A stretch of DNA of 64,000 nucleotides from Actinomycetota bacterium (GTDB lineage: Bacteria > Actinomycetota > Acidimicrobiia > Acidimicrobiales > Palsa-688), in assembly GCA_021323695.1 (NCBI GenBank), contig JAJPKN010000054.1:1-64000 (forward strand), in the 5' to 3' direction. Shown here one piece after another: positions 10,401 to 18,572 of the stretch (positions are counted from its first letter, which is position 1; every line of letters begins with the position of its first letter). The position numbers were made by a program, and so were the translations under genes. Under the pieces are notes generated by a model. The model made no database searches. It was not told the DNA's origin and saw only the letters and a list, made by a program, of their open reading frames with translations.

Positions 10401-10838
10401 CAGCTCGGCCAAGTGGCGGACAGTGGCGAAGCGGCGCAAGTGGGGCCCCGGGGGGGATGTCGCCCGCAGGTGGGCAGCCAGGGGTGCCAGGAGCGGGTCA
10501 CCGTCTTCCATGAGGTCGTCGACCAGCTCCAGCAGGGGCCAGACCAGGCGCGAGGGCGACCAGGGGCTCTCTCCGGCCTGGGCCCCGCAGGCAGCCGAGG
10601 CTACTCGCTCCACCAGGGCAGCGGGGGAGGGGAACTCGATGTTGGCGCAAACTCCGTAGCCGGGCTCGGCCCCGGTGCCGAGCCGGTGGGAAAGGCGCTG
10701 GGCAAGCCAGCGCTCCACCCCACGGGTGGGCACGGCCACCACCTCTGGCACCATGGGGTCGGCCAGGGGACGGGCGAGGACGTCGCCCAGGGCCTCGGCC
10801 AGGCGGTCGGCTCGTTCGGACCGGTGCAGGCAAAGCAT
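7449..10838 (-). CDS. recC: Exodeoxyribonuclease V gamma subunit (RecC)
   Basis: RecC (1129 aa) is the scaffold of RecBCD that splits the duplex and, in known enzymes, recognises Chi. The N terminus (LCLHRSERADRLAEAL) and the following VPTRGVERWLAQRLSHRLG are typical of the family; the length is usual. RecC has an inactivated helicase fold, so no Walker motif is expected and none is seen. It is the first gene of the operon, with recB overlapping its end by 11 bases. A TAACCT box ends nine bases before the ATG, so the transcript probably has almost no leader. Confidence 0.92.
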   Translation of the reverse strand: MLCLHRSERADRLAEALGDVLARPLADPMVPEVVAVPTRGVERWLAQRLSHRLGTGAEPGYGVCANIEFPSPAALVERVASAACGAQAGESPWSPSRLVWPLLELVDDLMEDGDPLLAPLAAHLRATSPPGPHLRRFATVRHLAELYDHYATERPDMLLSWLNGQLPAPSWQAELWLRLRERVGSPSPPEVHAEAWARLEADPSLADLPPRLCLFGLTRLPASHLRALQALAVGRDVHLFLLYPSGALWDKLASQPARWPGHTRGRDTTGELADNPLLRSWGRDAREMQLVLAASGVSGGEHRPVPGGVPTLLGLVQDGVRSDRRPPGLPQPGAPDLRPPIGPQDDTLRVHACHGRLRQVEVLREAVLHLLAEDPTLEPRDVIVMCPDIEAYAPLVEAVFGTTGSTPGLRARLADRSLRQTNPLLAVAAHLLELAGSRVTASQVLELASRPPVSRRFELGQDELALARDWLAGSGVRWGLDGEHRRAWGLDGTEANTWRAGLDRLLLGVAMAEDGARLFGDVLPFDDVPGSNLSLVGRLAELHARLSRAIARLTGPQSAAEWVGALLSATRDLAEPSPDEAWQAEQLERTLAAVLQEAQGSAAPLDLAEARSVLADRLRGRPTRANFRTGDLTICTLVPMRAVPHRVVCLLGLDDADFPRHRVPDGDNLLLDGPKLGEPDPGSEDRQLLLDALLAATEHLVVTYQGRDPRTNQPCPPAVPLEELLDVVDQVGRPSAGDGRLRDMVVVHHPLQAFDPRNFTQGGLVPNPATAAAPAGPWGFDPVNLAGAQALIKPKGPPQRFLARPLPPVDGEVVQLEALVRFLEHPLKAFLRERLGLHLGPLTGPSLDDMPLELGSLDLWALGDRLLSAQLAGTSPGDAERAERARGLLPPSPLAEAHLDKVRPVVAALAQVARSHSAWAASPRTVPLRVPLDDGRLLTGTVGGLRAGTLVHCSYSRLGPKHRLAAWARLLALSAALPGQELAAVAIGRGPGRVGGRGLVATSTIGPLAPAEAREALRVLVDLYDRGRCEPLPIYCATSERWATTSLRGDDPFEDARACWETHYDHPGEDQDEAHVLVLGGIVSFRDLLDELPRADEHGPGWGEDRCRFGRYAHRLWAPLLGQERLVDH

Positions 10839-10847
10839 CCGGTCCCA

Positions 10848-10853
10848 AGGTTA
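10848..10853 (-). promoter_or_regulatory. Predicted -10 box of the recCBD operon
   Basis: On the minus strand TAACCT is followed by nine bases and the recC ATG. The expected start of transcription is within about two bases of the start codon, so the mRNA would be leaderless or nearly so. No convincing -35 box is visible. Confidence 0.4.
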
Positions 10854-10885
10854 TGGGTCGGCTGTGACCGGCTCCCCGGCCAGGC

Positions 10886-10972
10886 GGCGCGCCCCGGGGG
10901 CGGCGCTCAGGTCTCGCCACCGGTAATCCATGGCCCAGCGGGCCGGCGCGCCCCGGGGGGGCGGCGCTCAGG
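10886..10972. repeat. Direct repeat pair at the end of the asparaginase gene
   Basis: The stretch GGCGCGCCCCGGGGG followed by CGGCGCTCAGG occurs at 10886-10911 and again, with two extra G, at 10945-10972. The second copy contains the stop codon and last residues of the isoaspartyl peptidase gene; the first lies about 60 bases beyond it. Each copy is strongly self-complementary (CCCCGGGG core), so both could form stable hairpins and might act as terminators, although no T-run follows. Confidence 0.75.
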
Positions 10973-11927
10973 CGAAGATGGCCTGGGTGCCTTGGCCGCG
11001 CCAGGCGCGGGCCATGGCGGGAGTGGAAAAGACGGCTGCCAGCTCCCCCGAGGCCGATATGGCGACCGCCCCACCGCTGCCTCCCCACCTCGACACCTCG
11101 CCCAGTGCGTCCTGGAGGGCCTGGGCCAGGGGGGTGCCGCGCCGCATGGACCTGTCCACCTCGTGGGCGAAGCCGGCCATGACGAAGGCTTCGCCTGTCC
11201 CTGTAGCCGAGACCGCGGCAGTCTGGTTGCTGGCCCAGGTGCCGGCGCCGATCAGGGCGCTGTCCCCGACCCGGCCCGGTGGCTGTCCCGGCCGGCCCCC
11301 GGTGGAGGTGGCTGCCGCCACGTTGCCCGAGGCGTCCAGGGCCACGGCCCCCACGGTGCCGGCGGTGCTGCCTGGGTTGGCCCCCGGCGGGCAGGGCCCC
11401 GCCCGGCCCGTTCCTTCGGGCCCACGCCGCGGCCCCTCGCGCCCCGCCAGCCCCGCCTCCTGAGCAAAGCGGTCGGCTCCCGGGCCAGCCAGGAGCAGTG
11501 GTCGCCAGGGGGGGCCGCCGCCCGAGGGGGCCAGGCAGGCCGGCGAGCTGGCGACGGCCAGCGCCGCCCGTACCGGGCTGGCCGGCCAGGTTGCGCAGCA
11601 CACTGCCCCTGCCGCCCCGCTGGTGCCGTCCATGACGCTGGCATCGGCCTCGATGGTGCCAGCGGTTGTCGGCACCGACCCTCGCCCGGCGTTGAACAGC
11701 CCGCTGGCCTCCATGCAGGCGACGGCCTCCACCGCTGCTTGTAGGGCACCGCCCCGCGACCCCAGCACCTCCCAACCGGCGTCGAGGGCTGCCCTCAGGG
11801 CGGGGCCCAGCAGGGAGCGGCGGGCCGCGGGCTTGGGGAAGCGGGCGAAGGTGCCCGCACCCCCGTGCACCACGATGGCGGGGCGGCCCAACCGGCCCGT
11901 CTCGGCGTGCACTGGGGCGGCCGCCAT
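10968..11927 (-). CDS. Isoaspartyl peptidase/L-asparaginase family protein (Ntn hydrolase)
   Basis: This is a T2-family N-terminal-nucleophile hydrolase (319 aa), expected to cleave L-asparagine and/or isoaspartyl dipeptides after autocatalytic splitting into two chains. Evidence is the N-terminal IVVHGGAGTF, the conserved LFNAGRGSV and EADASVMDG motifs, and the GTVGAVALD motif, whose Thr should become the nucleophile. The segment just before that Thr is rich in Gly, Pro and Arg, as expected for the linker that is removed. ATG at 11927 is chosen because the homology begins right after it; a GTG one codon earlier is equally possible. It is divergent from the prenyl synthase gene. Confidence 0.85.
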   Translation of the reverse strand: MAAAPVHAETGRLGRPAIVVHGGAGTFARFPKPAARRSLLGPALRAALDAGWEVLGSRGGALQAAVEAVACMEASGLFNAGRGSVPTTAGTIEADASVMDGTSGAAGAVCCATWPASPVRAALAVASSPACLAPSGGGPPWRPLLLAGPGADRFAQEAGLAGREGPRRGPEGTGRAGPCPPGANPGSTAGTVGAVALDASGNVAAATSTGGRPGQPPGRVGDSALIGAGTWASNQTAAVSATGTGEAFVMAGFAHEVDRSMRRGTPLAQALQDALGEVSRWGGSGGAVAISASGELAAVFSTPAMARAWRGQGTQAIFA

Positions 11928-12047
11928 CACGGCCCGTCCCCTGGCTGGGCGCCTTCGGGCACCAGGCTGGCGGCTCGGCCTGGCCGGGGCGGCTGGCACA
12001 GTCCCACCGCCTAAGCCTGCCGCAGAGAACTGGCGGGCGCCGGCCGG

Positions 12048-12071
12048 TACCCTTGGTTGGTGCCGAGGAGG
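12048..12071 (+). promoter_or_regulatory. Predicted -10 box and ribosome site of the prenyl synthase gene
   Basis: TACCCT at 12048-12053 resembles an actinobacterial -10 box, and GAGGAGG at 12065-12071 is a strong ribosome site eight bases before GTG 12080. This supports GTG 12080 over the upstream in-frame TTG at 12053. Confidence 0.45.
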
Positions 12072-12079
12072 TCGGGACG

Positions 12080-12853
12080 GTGTTGCCACGCACGCTCTAC
12101 CGGTACTACGAACGAAGGCTCGCCCGGTCGTTGCCGCCCGGCAGCCTGCCGCGTCACATCGGCGTGATCCTCGACGGCCACCGGCGCTTTGCCCGGGAAG
12201 AGGGCCATGCCAGCTACCAGGACAGCTACCGGGCAGGCATGGCCAAGTTGGAAGAACTGCTGGGGTGGTGCTCCGAGCTGGGGATCGGGGCGGTCACGGC
12301 CTGGGTTCTTTCCACCGACAACCTGCGCCGCCCCCGCGAGGAGCTGGAGCCTTACTTCCAGGTGCTCGGGGAACTGCTTTCCCGCCTGCCCCGGCTGGCC
12401 TCCCAGTTGGGCTTTTCCCTGGCTGTGAGCGGGAGCTTGGACCTCCTGCCCCGCGAACTGGCCGTCGCGGCCAAGGAGGCGGCTACGGCTGGGGCCCGTG
12501 CGCCAGCCGGCATGCAGGTGAACATCGCGCTGTGCTACGGGGGCCGCCAGGAGATCGTGGACGCCTGCCGGGCGCTCGTCGCCGACTTGCTGGCCCAAGG
12601 GCTCAGCCCGGCCGAAGTGCCCGACGCCATAGACGCTGACGGCATCGCCGAGCACCTCTATGCTGCCGACCTGCCCGATACCGACCTGGTGATCCGCACC
12701 AGCGGCGAGTCGCGCCTTTCGGGCTTCTTGCTGTGGCAGTCGGCTTACGCCGAGTTCGCCTTCGTGGACCCCTACTGGCCGGCGTTCCGCCGGGTCGACC
12801 TGTTGCGCGCCCTGCGCGACTACAGCCGTCGCCAGCGCCGCTTCGGCGCCTGA
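12080..12853 (+). CDS. Cis-prenyltransferase (UppS family, short-chain Z-isoprenyl diphosphate synthase type)
   Basis: The protein (257 aa) condenses isopentenyl diphosphate onto an allylic primer with Z stereochemistry, giving the lipid carrier used in cell-wall and glycan assembly. The catalytic Asp is residue 32 in HIGVILDGHRRFAR; the C-terminal signature RTSGESRLSGFLLWQ with a following AYAEFAF is intact. The N terminus LYRYYERRL and the overall sequence resemble the mycobacterial Rv1086 short-chain branch more than housekeeping UppS. An unusual point is GHRRFA where most family members have GN(G/R)RWA. It converges on a glycosyltransferase with a 4-base gap. Product chain length cannot be told from sequence by eye. 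Confidence 0.88.
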   Translation: MLPRTLYRYYERRLARSLPPGSLPRHIGVILDGHRRFAREEGHASYQDSYRAGMAKLEELLGWCSELGIGAVTAWVLSTDNLRRPREELEPYFQVLGELLSRLPRLASQLGFSLAVSGSLDLLPRELAVAAKEAATAGARAPAGMQVNIALCYGGRQEIVDACRALVADLLAQGLSPAEVPDAIDADGIAEHLYAADLPDTDLVIRTSGESRLSGFLLWQSAYAEFAFVDPYWPAFRRVDLLRALRDYSRRQRRFGA

Positions 12854-12857
12854 CCGT

Positions 12858-13769
12858 CTAGCGGGCCCGACCGGGCCGGTCGCCTCGGCCGCCCGCTGGG
12901 TCGCGGTCGTAGTAGTGCAATATCCTGAGCCGGTAGAAGATGGCGGCCGTGTCCAGGAGCGAGCGGTAGACCGACCGCCATGAGACCGTGCTGGTGAACT
13001 GGTGGCGCAACCGTATGGGAGCTTCCAAGAACCGCTTGTAGCCGAGGCGCCGGGCGATCACGAACAGCTCCAGGTCGAAAGCGAAACGCTTTTCGAGCAT
13101 CCGGGGCAGCACCGCAGCCAGTACGTCCCGGCGCACCAGCTTGATACCAGTCTGTGTGTCCCGGATGTTGAGGCGGAAGCCTGCCCGCACGAGCTGCTGG
13201 TAGCCCCATGAGTACACCCGCCGCAGCAACGGGTAGTCGACTTCCGACAGCGGGTGGCGCTTGCTCCCCAGGATGATGTCGGGGCTGTAGAGCGTGACCA
13301 TGACCTGGAACGACCGCAGGAGCAGGGGGTCGAGGTCGCCGTCGGCATCTATGAAGCCCAGGTAGCGCCCCCGGCCCCGCGCCAGGCCCAGGCGCAGGGC
13401 TGCCCCCTTGCCCTGGTTGCGGGCCAGGACCACGCGGGTGAGCTCGCTCCGGCCGGGGAAGGCGGCCTCGAGCTCCTGGTCGCTGCCGTCAGTCGAACCG
13501 TCCGACACGGCTATGACCTCGTAGGAGGCACCCGAGCTGTCCAACGCCTCGAGGATCCTCTCCATGGTGGGGACCAGCAGCTTGCCGGGGTTGTAGTAAG
13601 GGACCACCACCGTCAGGTCCAGGTCTGCCTCAGCCAGGGCTAGATAGGCACGCTCCTCCAGTTCGGCCGGGAGGTCGCCCGTGCCCCGCCTGGCGGCCCT
13701 GCGGCGGCCCCAGGAGAGCCACCGGCGGCGCCCTGGCCCGCCCGTGGCTGGCTCAAGCCCAGCAGCCAT
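12858..13769 (-). CDS. Family 2 glycosyltransferase, polyprenyl-phosphate glucosyl/mannosyl transferase-like
   Basis: The protein (303 aa) has a GT-A fold signature: [11 protein letters not shown] at the start of the domain, VSDGSTDGS, the metal-binding FIDADGDLD, and the [19 protein letters not shown] stretch seen in ALG5/DPM1-like enzymes that transfer a sugar from a nucleotide donor to a polyprenyl phosphate. Conserved QTGIKLVRR follows. No membrane segment is evident apart from weak hydrophobic patches, so it probably acts at the inner membrane face. ATG 13769 is chosen because upstream sequence is of low complexity and overlaps the ribosomal promoter region. Its convergence with a prenyl synthase suggests lipid-linked sugar metabolism. 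The donor sugar is unknown. Confidence 0.82.
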   Translation of the reverse strand: MAAGLEPATGGPGRRRWLSWGRRRAARRGTGDLPAELEERAYLALAEADLDLTVVVPYYNPGKLLVPTMERILEALDSSGASYEVIAVSDGSTDGSDQELEAAFPGRSELTRVVLARNQGKGAALRLGLARGRGRYLGFIDADGDLDPLLLRSFQVMVTLYSPDIILGSKRHPLSEVDYPLLRRVYSWGYQQLVRAGFRLNIRDTQTGIKLVRRDVLAAVLPRMLEKRFAFDLELFVIARRLGYKRFLEAPIRLRHQFTSTVSWRSVYRSLLDTAAIFYRLRILHYYDRDPAGGRGDRPGRAR

Positions 13770-13886
13770 GCGCCCCCCTGCTTGCCCCCCAAGGGCGCCG
13801 GGCCGAGCGGGCCGGCGCGCCGGGCAACCTGGTGCCGAGGTCGTTGCCCCCGAGGGCTCCGGGCCGGGGGCCTGGTGGCGGTTGGC

Positions 13887-13916
13887 TTGGCAAGCCCACC
13901 GCCGGGTGGTTATACT
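13887..13916 (+). promoter_or_regulatory. Promoter of the S10-spc ribosomal operon
   Basis: TTGGCA at 13887-13892 and TATACT at 13911-13916 are separated by 18 bases and match a sigma-70/HrdB-type promoter. The start of transcription should be near 13923, giving a leader of about 135 bases before rplC. It lies in the 289-base divergent region between the glycosyltransferase and rplC. Confidence 0.7.
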
Positions 13917-14000
13917 GGCCCGGCCGTTGAACCGACGTCCGTGGTCGCCCGCCTCGCCTTCTTGGCTGGGAGCGGGGACGCCACGGCAGGCGTGGAACGA

Positions 14001-14029
14001 GCTCCGCCCGGGGGTGCCCCGAGCGGAGC
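14001..14029 (+). promoter_or_regulatory. Stable hairpin in the rplC leader
   Basis: GCTCCGC (14001-14007) pairs with GCGGAGC (14023-14029), and inside it CGGGG pairs with CCCCG around a GTG loop, with a single C-A mismatch between the two helices. A smaller hairpin, ACGCC/GGCGT, lies at 13978-13993. The large hairpin ends 29 bases before the rplC ATG, so it is well placed to bind a regulatory ribosomal protein. That role is inference. Confidence 0.5.
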
Positions 14030-14058
14030 GTGCGCGTTGTGGAGCACAAGAGGACCGG

Positions 14059-14712
14059 ATGCCACAAAAGAGCCCAACAAGAGCGATCGTCGGCCAGAAG
14101 GTCGGCATGACCCAGGTGTGGGACTCGTCCCAGCGCGCTGTCCCTGTGACGGTGGTCAAGGTGAGCCCCGTGCGGGTGGTCAAGGTCAAGACACCGACGA
14201 CCGACGGGTACTCTGCCCTCCAGGTGACCTACGGGGCCCGCCGCCCCAGTACCCTCAACAAGCCCGAGGCCGGCCACTACGCCAAGGCCAAGGTCGACCC
14301 TGGGCGCCGCCTGGTAGAGCTGCGCATCGAGGACGCGTCCGCCTACAGCGTGGGCCAGGAGCTGGGTGTGGGCATCTACAACGCCGGTGACAAGGTGGAC
14401 GTCACGGCCACGAGCAAGGGCAAGGGTTTTGCCGGTGGCATCAAACGCCACAACTTCGCTGGCCAGGGTGCGGCTCACGGCAACCACAAGCACCATCGTG
14501 CCCCGGGCAGCATAGGTGCCTGTGCCACCCCGGCCCGCGTGTTCAAAGGCACCCGCATGGCGGGGCGCATGGGCAACCAGCGTGTCACGACCCTCAACTT
14601 GGAGGTGGTCTCCGCCGATGCCGAGCGCAACTTGTTGCTGGTCAAGGGCGCAGTACCGGGGCCCAGGGGCGGCCTGGTGCTCATCCGGGACGCAGTGAAG
14701 GGCAGCAAGTGA
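14059..14712 (+). CDS. rplC: 50S ribosomal protein L3
   Basis: L3 (217 aa) is an early-assembly protein that reaches towards the peptidyl-transferase centre. The N terminus [14 protein letters not shown] and the central loop with [14 protein letters not shown], which contacts 23S rRNA, are diagnostic. Length is near the usual 205-215. The start is ATG 14059 behind GAGGACCGG. It is the first gene of the cluster; in most bacteria rpsJ (S10) precedes it, but here the leader and a divergent glycosyltransferase do. Its stop overlaps the GTG of rplD. Confidence 0.97.
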   Translation: MPQKSPTRAIVGQKVGMTQVWDSSQRAVPVTVVKVSPVRVVKVKTPTTDGYSALQVTYGARRPSTLNKPEAGHYAKAKVDPGRRLVELRIEDASAYSVGQELGVGIYNAGDKVDVTATSKGKGFAGGIKRHNFAGQGAAHGNHKHHRAPGSIGACATPARVFKGTRMAGRMGNQRVTTLNLEVVSADAERNLLLVKGAVPGPRGGLVLIRDAVKGSK

Positions 14713-15437
14713 GCACCCTCGCGCTCGACGTACGAGGCCTGGACGGCACGGCCAAGGGCACTGTGGTGCTGGACGAGGGCATCTTCGGTGCCCAGCCCAA
14801 CCTCCCCGTGATGCACCAGGTGGTCACGGCCCAGCTGGCCGCGGCCCGCCGGGGGACGCAGAGCACCAAGACCCGCGCCGAAGTTTCTGGTGGTGGTGCC
14901 AAGCCGTACAAGCAAAAGGGCACAGGCCGGGCCCGTCAGGGGAGCGTTCGCGCTCCTCATTATGCCGGAGGTGGTGTGGCCCTGGGGCCCAAGCCGCGCA
15001 GCTACCGCCAGCGGGCCCCTCGCAAGATGCGCCAGCTCGCGCTCCGAGGTGCCCTGTCGGACCGGTTCTCGTCGGGCCGGCTCGTCGTGGTGGACGGCTG
15101 GGACTGGGCCACGCCGAGCACCAAGGCGGCCAAGAAGGCGCTGGCGGCCTTGGGCGTGACTGGCCGGGCACTGGTGGTACTGGCGGCCGACGACCACGTT
15201 GCCCGCAAGTCGTTCCGCAACCTTGCGGAAGTGGACCTCACTTCCGCAGGGGAGCTGAGCACCTATGACGTGCTGCGCGCCGACTGGGTGGTCTTCAGCC
15301 GCCGGAGCCTTCCCGGGGTGAGCGGGTGGGACGCCACACCGCCAACGGAGAGGCCCGCGGCCACGACGGCCGAGCCGGGCCCGGGGGAGGCGGCTGAGGA
15401 GCAGACGAGCGAGCCAGGGCCAGGGCAAGGGGGTTGA
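14709..15437 (+). CDS. rplD: 50S ribosomal protein L4 with C-terminal extension
   Basis: L4 (242 aa) lines the exit tunnel and in some bacteria represses its own operon. The hallmark extended loop [19 protein letters not shown] followed by TGRARQGS is present, as is the C-terminal domain ending near residue 212 ([13 protein letters not shown]). The last 30 residues are an acidic Pro/Glu/Thr tail not found in most L4 proteins. Start is GTG 14709, overlapping the rplC stop as GTGA, so the two are translationally coupled. Confidence 0.96.
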   Translation: MSTLALDVRGLDGTAKGTVVLDEGIFGAQPNLPVMHQVVTAQLAAARRGTQSTKTRAEVSGGGAKPYKQKGTGRARQGSVRAPHYAGGGVALGPKPRSYRQRAPRKMRQLALRGALSDRFSSGRLVVVDGWDWATPSTKAAKKALAALGVTGRALVVLAADDHVARKSFRNLAEVDLTSAGELSTYDVLRADWVVFSRRSLPGVSGWDATPPTERPAATTAEPGPGEAAEEQTSEPGPGQGG

Positions 15438-15443
15438 GCTGAG

Positions 15444-15737
15444 GTGAAAGACCCCCGCGATGTCATCGTCCGCCCAGTGGTGTCGGAGAAGTCCTATGCC
15501 CTCAGCGAAAAGGGCGTCTACGTCTTCATGGTCCCTCCGGGCGTGGGCAAGGTCGAGGTCCGGCGGTCCGTCGAGCGGCTCTTCAACGTGAAGGTCGAAA
15601 AGGTCAACACCTTGAACCGCCCGGGAAAGCGCAAGCGCAACCGCAAGACGGCGACCTACGGCAAGCGCCCGGACACCAAGCGGGCCATTGTGCGCCTGGC
15701 TGCCGGCAGTTCCATCCCGTTGTTCGAGAGCAGTTGA
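15444..15737 (+). CDS. rplW: 50S ribosomal protein L23
   Basis: L23 (97 aa) sits at the tunnel exit and docks trigger factor and SRP. DVIVRPVVSEKSYAL at the N terminus and the basic loop RPGKRKRNRKTATYGKRPD identify it; length is normal. Translation starts at GTG 15444, six bases after the rplD stop, with a GAGGTGA-like site overlapping that stop region. Confidence 0.96.
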   Translation: MKDPRDVIVRPVVSEKSYALSEKGVYVFMVPPGVGKVEVRRSVERLFNVKVEKVNTLNRPGKRKRNRKTATYGKRPDTKRAIVRLAAGSSIPLFESS

Positions 15738-15749
15738 GGCCAGCCACAG

Positions 15750-16586
15750 ATGCCACTTCGTTCCCGCAAGCCGACCAGCGCCGGGCGCCGGTTCCAGACT
15801 GTCTCTGACTTCTCCGAGCTGACCAAGCGCAGACCGGAGCGCTCGCTCACGGTGCCCAAGGCCGGTTCTGGGGGCCGCAACGTCTACGGGCGCAAAACCG
15901 CTCGTCACCGGGGCAGCGGGCACAAGCGCCAGTACCGGCTGGTCGACTTCAAGCGCACCAAGGACGGGGTACCCGCCACGGTGGCTGCCATCGAGTACGA
16001 CCCCAACCGGACCGCCCGCATCGCGCTGCTCCACTACCACGACGGGGAAAAGCGCTACATCCTGGCGCCGCAGCGGCTGGCCGTGGGTGACGTCCTGCGC
16101 AGTGGCCGGGGGGCGGAGATCCGCCCAGGCAACGCGGTGCCCATGAGGTACATACCGGTTGGCTCCGTGCTCCACAACGTGGAGCTCAAGCCCGGCGGCG
16201 GCGGCAAGCTGGCCCGGAGCGCGGGCACCAGCGTCCAGCTCGTGGCCAAGGAGGGCGACTATGCCACCTTGCGCCTGCCGTCGACAGAGATGCGCCGGGT
16301 CCCTATCGACTGCCGGGCCACTATCGGCGAGGTGGGCAATGCCGAGGCGGAGCTGGTGAAGATCGGCAAGGCGGGCCGGGCGCGGTGGAAGGGTGTCCGC
16401 CCCCAGACCCGAGGTGTGGCCATGAACCCGGTGGACCATCCCCTGGGTGGCGGCGAAGGCAAGTCTTCCGGTGGCCGGCACCCAGTGTCCCCGTGGGGCC
16501 GGCCAGAGGGCCGGACCAGGCGGCCACATCGGCCCTCGGACCGCCTCATCGTCCGTCGCCGGCGTGCCCGTGGGGCGAGGAGGTAG
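15750..16586 (+). CDS. rplB: 50S ribosomal protein L2
   Basis: L2 (278 aa) binds 23S rRNA and is needed for subunit joining and peptidyl transfer. The N-terminal [18 protein letters not shown], the RNA-binding middle domain and the C-terminal [20 protein letters not shown] with the VSPWG motif are clear. The functionally important VDH of that motif is kept, whereas the next position, usually His in DHPHGGG, is Leu here. Length is normal. It lies 12 bases after rplW. Confidence 0.97.
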   Translation: MPLRSRKPTSAGRRFQTVSDFSELTKRRPERSLTVPKAGSGGRNVYGRKTARHRGSGHKRQYRLVDFKRTKDGVPATVAAIEYDPNRTARIALLHYHDGEKRYILAPQRLAVGDVLRSGRGAEIRPGNAVPMRYIPVGSVLHNVELKPGGGGKLARSAGTSVQLVAKEGDYATLRLPSTEMRRVPIDCRATIGEVGNAEAELVKIGKAGRARWKGVRPQTRGVAMNPVDHPLGGGEGKSSGGRHPVSPWGRPEGRTRRPHRPSDRLIVRRRRARGARR

Positions 16587-16589
16587 GCA

Positions 16590-16868
16590 GTGCCTCGCAG
16601 CTTGAAGAAGGGCCCGTTCGTCGATGGCCACCTCCTGCGCAAGGTGGACGACCTGAACAGCCGCAACGAAAAGAGGGTCATCAAGACCTGGTCACGGCGT
16701 TCGACGATCATCCCGGACATGGTCGGCCACACCATCGCCGTCCACGACGGGCGCAAGCACGTCCCCGTGTACATCACTGAGTCGATGGTGGGCCACAAGC
16801 TCGGGGAGTTCGCCCCCACGCGTACCTTCCGCTACCACGCCGGCCAAGAACGCCAGGGGAAGCGCTGA
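16590..16868 (+). CDS. rpsS: 30S ribosomal protein S19
   Basis: S19 (92 aa) sits in the 30S head. [16 protein letters not shown] and the C-terminal [17 protein letters not shown] are diagnostic. It starts at GTG 16590 three bases after rplB, with AGGAGGTAG spanning the rplB stop as ribosome site, and its TGA shares a base with the rplV ATG (TGATG). Confidence 0.97.
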   Translation: MPRSLKKGPFVDGHLLRKVDDLNSRNEKRVIKTWSRRSTIIPDMVGHTIAVHDGRKHVPVYITESMVGHKLGEFAPTRTFRYHAGQERQGKR

Positions 16869-17635
16869 TGCCGGGGCCCAAGACGAACGAGCGCGAGGGG
16901 ACGCGGGCCGTGCTGCGTTACGCGCCGGTGAGCCCCTACAAGATCCGCGAGGTGCTCGACTTGGTGCGCGGCAAGCCGGTCCACGAAGCGGCGGACATCT
17001 TGCGCTTCGCCCAACGGGACGCCGCCGCCCTGGTCGAAAAGGTGCTGGCCTCGGCCGTGGCCAACGCGCAGAACAACGACCACCTCGACCCCGAGGAGCT
17101 CTACGTCTCTGCCTGCTTTGCCGATGAGGGCCCTACCGCGAAGCGGTGGCGGCCCCGGGCACGCGGCCGGGCCTCGCGTACCCGCAAGCGGTCGAGCCAC
17201 GTGACCGTCATCGTGAGCCGCCTCCCGGAGGACAAGTTGGCCCGCCTCCAGGCCCGGCGCCGGGCCGAGAACCTGGCCATGAGGGCACGCCGGGTGGAGG
17301 CCACTCGGCGGGCGAGGGCCCAGGCCGCCGAGGGTGCCAACCGCCGCGAGCGTCGCCACCCCGGTGCCGGGCCGGCCGAAGAGGCCCCGGCCGAAGAAGC
17401 GGGGGCCGAAGAGGCGAGGGCTGAAGAGGCGAAAGCTGAAGAGGCGGGGGCTGAAGCGTTGGCCGGCCAGGTGCCTGCAGGGGAAGGCGCCCAGGCCGGA
17501 GGCACCGACGAGCCCACCGCGGCGCCGCCCGGGCCAGGCAAGGCCGAGGCGAGCAGCCAGGCTGAGGCGGGCCAGGCTGGTGCGAGCAGCCAGGCTGAGG
17601 CGGGGCCTGGGCCGGACGAAGAGAAGGGCAGCTAG
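16868..17635 (+). CDS. rplV: 50S ribosomal protein L22 with a 130-residue C-terminal tail
   Basis: The first 120 residues or so are a normal L22 ([19 protein letters not shown], then the tunnel hairpin region with [20 protein letters not shown] and TVIVS). The protein then continues to 255 aa, about twice the usual length. First comes a basic helix-like stretch ([20 protein letters not shown]), then Glu/Ala repeats of the form (A/G)xAEEA, and last a Gly/Ser/Gln/Ala section with [10 protein letters not shown] repeated. The tail must lie on the outside of the ribosome because the L22 C terminus is at the exit side. The frame is intact up to the rpsC start, so this is not an annotation artefact. 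Tail function is unknown. Confidence 0.95.
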   Translation: MPGPKTNEREGTRAVLRYAPVSPYKIREVLDLVRGKPVHEAADILRFAQRDAAALVEKVLASAVANAQNNDHLDPEELYVSACFADEGPTAKRWRPRARGRASRTRKRSSHVTVIVSRLPEDKLARLQARRRAENLAMRARRVEATRRARAQAAEGANRRERRHPGAGPAEEAPAEEAGAEEARAEEAKAEEAGAEALAGQVPAGEGAQAGGTDEPTAAPPGPGKAEASSQAEAGQAGASSQAEAGPGPDEEKGS

Positions 17636-17637
17636 CG

Positions 17638-18567
17638 ATGGGCCAGAAGGTGAACCCCTACGGGTTCCGGCTCGGCAACACCACGGACTGGAAGTCCCGG
17701 TGGTTCACTGACCGGGAGTACAAGGACTACCTCATCGAGGACCTGCGCATCCGCCAGTACCTGGCCAAGGAGCTCGAGCGTGCCGCCGTGAGCCGGGTCG
17801 AGATAGAGCGCACCCGGGACCGGCTGCGCATCGACGTCCATACAGCCCGCCCTGGCATAGTGATCGGCCGGCGCGGGGCGGAGGCCGAAAGGCTGCGGGC
17901 AAAGTTGGCCGAGATCACCAAGAACCCCAGGCTCACGCTCAACATCCAGGAGATCAAGCAGCCAGAGCTGGATGCCGCCCTGATGGCTCAGGGCATCGCG
18001 GACCAGCTGGCTGGCCGGGTGAGCTTCCGGCGGGCCATGAAGCGTGCCGTGCAGACGGTGCAGAAGGCCGGGGCCTTGGGCGTGCGGGTGCAGTGCGCCG
18101 GGCGCTTGGGCGGGGCCGAGATGTCGCGGCGGGAGTCCTACCGGGAAGGCCGGGTGCCCCTCCACACCCTGCGGGCCGACATCGACTACGGCTTCAGGGA
18201 GGCGAGGACCACCTACGGCCGCATCGGGGTGAAGGTCTGGATATACAAGGGCGACATCCTCCCCTACAAGGTCTCGAGCGAGGACAAGATAAGCCGTGAG
18301 GCGGCCATGGCGGTGGGCGAGGCCTCCGGGCTCGGGACGCCCCGCCGCGTCGTGTCCGCCGGGGGCGGGCGGCGCCGCCCGGAGATGGGCGAGCTCGGGA
18401 CAGCCCCCCCGCCGGCAGAGGTGGTGCCACCGGCAGCCGGTGAGGTGGCTGACCGCGAGATCGTGGCCGTGGACCCCGAGCTCGAGCGCCTGCTCCAAGA
18501 GGAGGAGGAGATCGAGCGCCGGACCAGGGGCGACCACCACGAGCCCCCTCATTTCCCCAAGGACTGA
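17638..18567 (+). CDS. rpsC: 30S ribosomal protein S3 with extended C terminus
   Basis: S3 (309 aa; usual 210-275) forms part of the mRNA entry channel. [12 protein letters not shown] starts the protein, the KH domain carries [12 protein letters not shown], and the C-terminal domain includes [12 protein letters not shown] and [14 protein letters not shown]. From about residue 225 there is a tail with a Pro/Ala-rich linker and a final charged segment containing [11 protein letters not shown]. It follows rplV by two bases and precedes rplP by five. Confidence 0.96.
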   Translation: MGQKVNPYGFRLGNTTDWKSRWFTDREYKDYLIEDLRIRQYLAKELERAAVSRVEIERTRDRLRIDVHTARPGIVIGRRGAEAERLRAKLAEITKNPRLTLNIQEIKQPELDAALMAQGIADQLAGRVSFRRAMKRAVQTVQKAGALGVRVQCAGRLGGAEMSRRESYREGRVPLHTLRADIDYGFREARTTYGRIGVKVWIYKGDILPYKVSSEDKISREAAMAVGEASGLGTPRRVVSAGGGRRRPEMGELGTAPPPAEVVPPAAGEVADREIVAVDPELERLLQEEEEIERRTRGDHHEPPHFPKD

Positions 18568-18572
18568 CGACG

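Noticed and set aside
14475-16631. 718-codon minus-strand frame opposite rplC, rplD, rplW and rplB
   Set aside because: Antisense shadow of ribosomal genes; no domain, no ribosome site.
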